A stretch of DNA of 5,908 nucleotides from Acetobacteraceae bacterium (lineage in GTDB: Bacteria > Pseudomonadota > Alphaproteobacteria > Acetobacterales > Acetobacteraceae). A program made the translations under genes and the position numbers. The DNA is taken from NCBI GenBank assembly GCA_003164305.1, contig PLSZ01000173.1:9321-15228 (forward strand), written 5' to 3'. The notes under the pieces were generated by a model. The model was not told the DNA's origin. It did no database searches and worked only from the letters and a program-made list of their open reading frames with translations. Shown here piece after piece: positions 5,747 through 5,908 of the stretch. Position 1 is the stretch's first letter; each line of letters opens with the position of its first letter.

Positions 5747-5908
5747 TCAGGTCGAGTAGTCGGAGAACGACGCTCCGGAGAAGCGCGCGCGATAATCGGT
5801 GCGCACGTTCACCAGCGCCACGCGCCCCTCATCCACCGCCTTTTGCGCGCGTTCCAGCGCCGGCGTGATGTCTTCCGGCTTCGTCACGTACTGGCCGTAA
5901 CCGCCCAA
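5747..5908 (-). CDS. Thiamine-diphosphate enzyme, acetolactate-synthase-like, C-terminal end (partial)
   Basis: Only the last 53 codons of a - strand gene are in the window; the rest lies beyond the right edge. The fragment begins LGGYGQYVTKPEDITPALER and continues through a helix (AQKAVDEGR) to VALVNVRTDYRAR, ending FSDYST before TGA at 5749-5747. The pattern GGYG-x-YV-x-x-PEDI-x-PAL-x-RA, then ALVNV, is the end of the diphosphate-binding domain in acetolactate synthase, oxalyl-CoA decarboxylase and related thiamine-diphosphate proteins. In these the GG(H/Y)G segment and the following helix complete the fold. Because the GDG...N cofactor motif and the active-site glutamate are outside the window, the exact reaction cannot be given. 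A strong terminator follows the gene. Confidence 0.8.
   Translation of the reverse strand: MGGYGQYVTKPEDITPALERAQKAVDEGRVALVNVRTDYRARFSGASFSDYST

Noticed and set aside
5632..5868. 78-residue + strand frame near the right end
   Set aside because: It runs through the terminator stem and antisense to the thiamine-diphosphate enzyme end, and is Arg/Pro/Ser-rich with no motif.

Overview
The window is GC-rich, with strong purine-rich ribosome binding sites, a signal-peptide protein ending in an outer-membrane beta-barrel signature, and families common in Proteobacteria. It most likely comes from a Gram-negative proteobacterium with a catabolic, soil- or water-type gene content. The sequence alone does not fix the class. 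No rRNA, tRNA, CRISPR array, transposase or insertion sequence was seen.

Layout on the + strand: (1) the 3' part of a HicB-type antitoxin gene, cut by the left edge (to 290). (2) A complete single-component-type Rieske non-haem iron oxygenase alpha subunit (402-1706). (3) A divergent glutamine synthetase family ligase (about 1703-3106) whose start overlaps the oxygenase stop codon. (4) After a 185-base gap, a small secreted CHRD-domain protein (3292-3735).

Layout on the - strand: (5) a predicted outer-membrane protein with a cysteine-containing N-domain, a Pro/Thr/Ala linker and a C-terminal barrel (5288-3795). (6) An unrecognised 89-residue acidic protein just upstream of it in the same direction (5577-5308). 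(7) A clear rho-independent terminator (5684-5649). (8) The last 53 codons of a thiamine-diphosphate enzyme of the acetolactate-synthase-like group, cut by the right edge (5908-5747).

The best-supported functional unit is the overlapping oxygenase/ligase pair. A Rieske hydroxylase beside a GS-like enzyme recalls aniline- and amine-degradation systems, where the amine is first gamma-glutamylated and then oxidised. Here there is no beta subunit, reductase or glutamine-amidotransferase-like partner in the window, so the substrate is unknown. The second unit is the 89-residue protein plus outer-membrane protein operon, whose function I could not recognise. The CHRD gene and the outer-membrane gene converge, with 59 bases between their stop codons.
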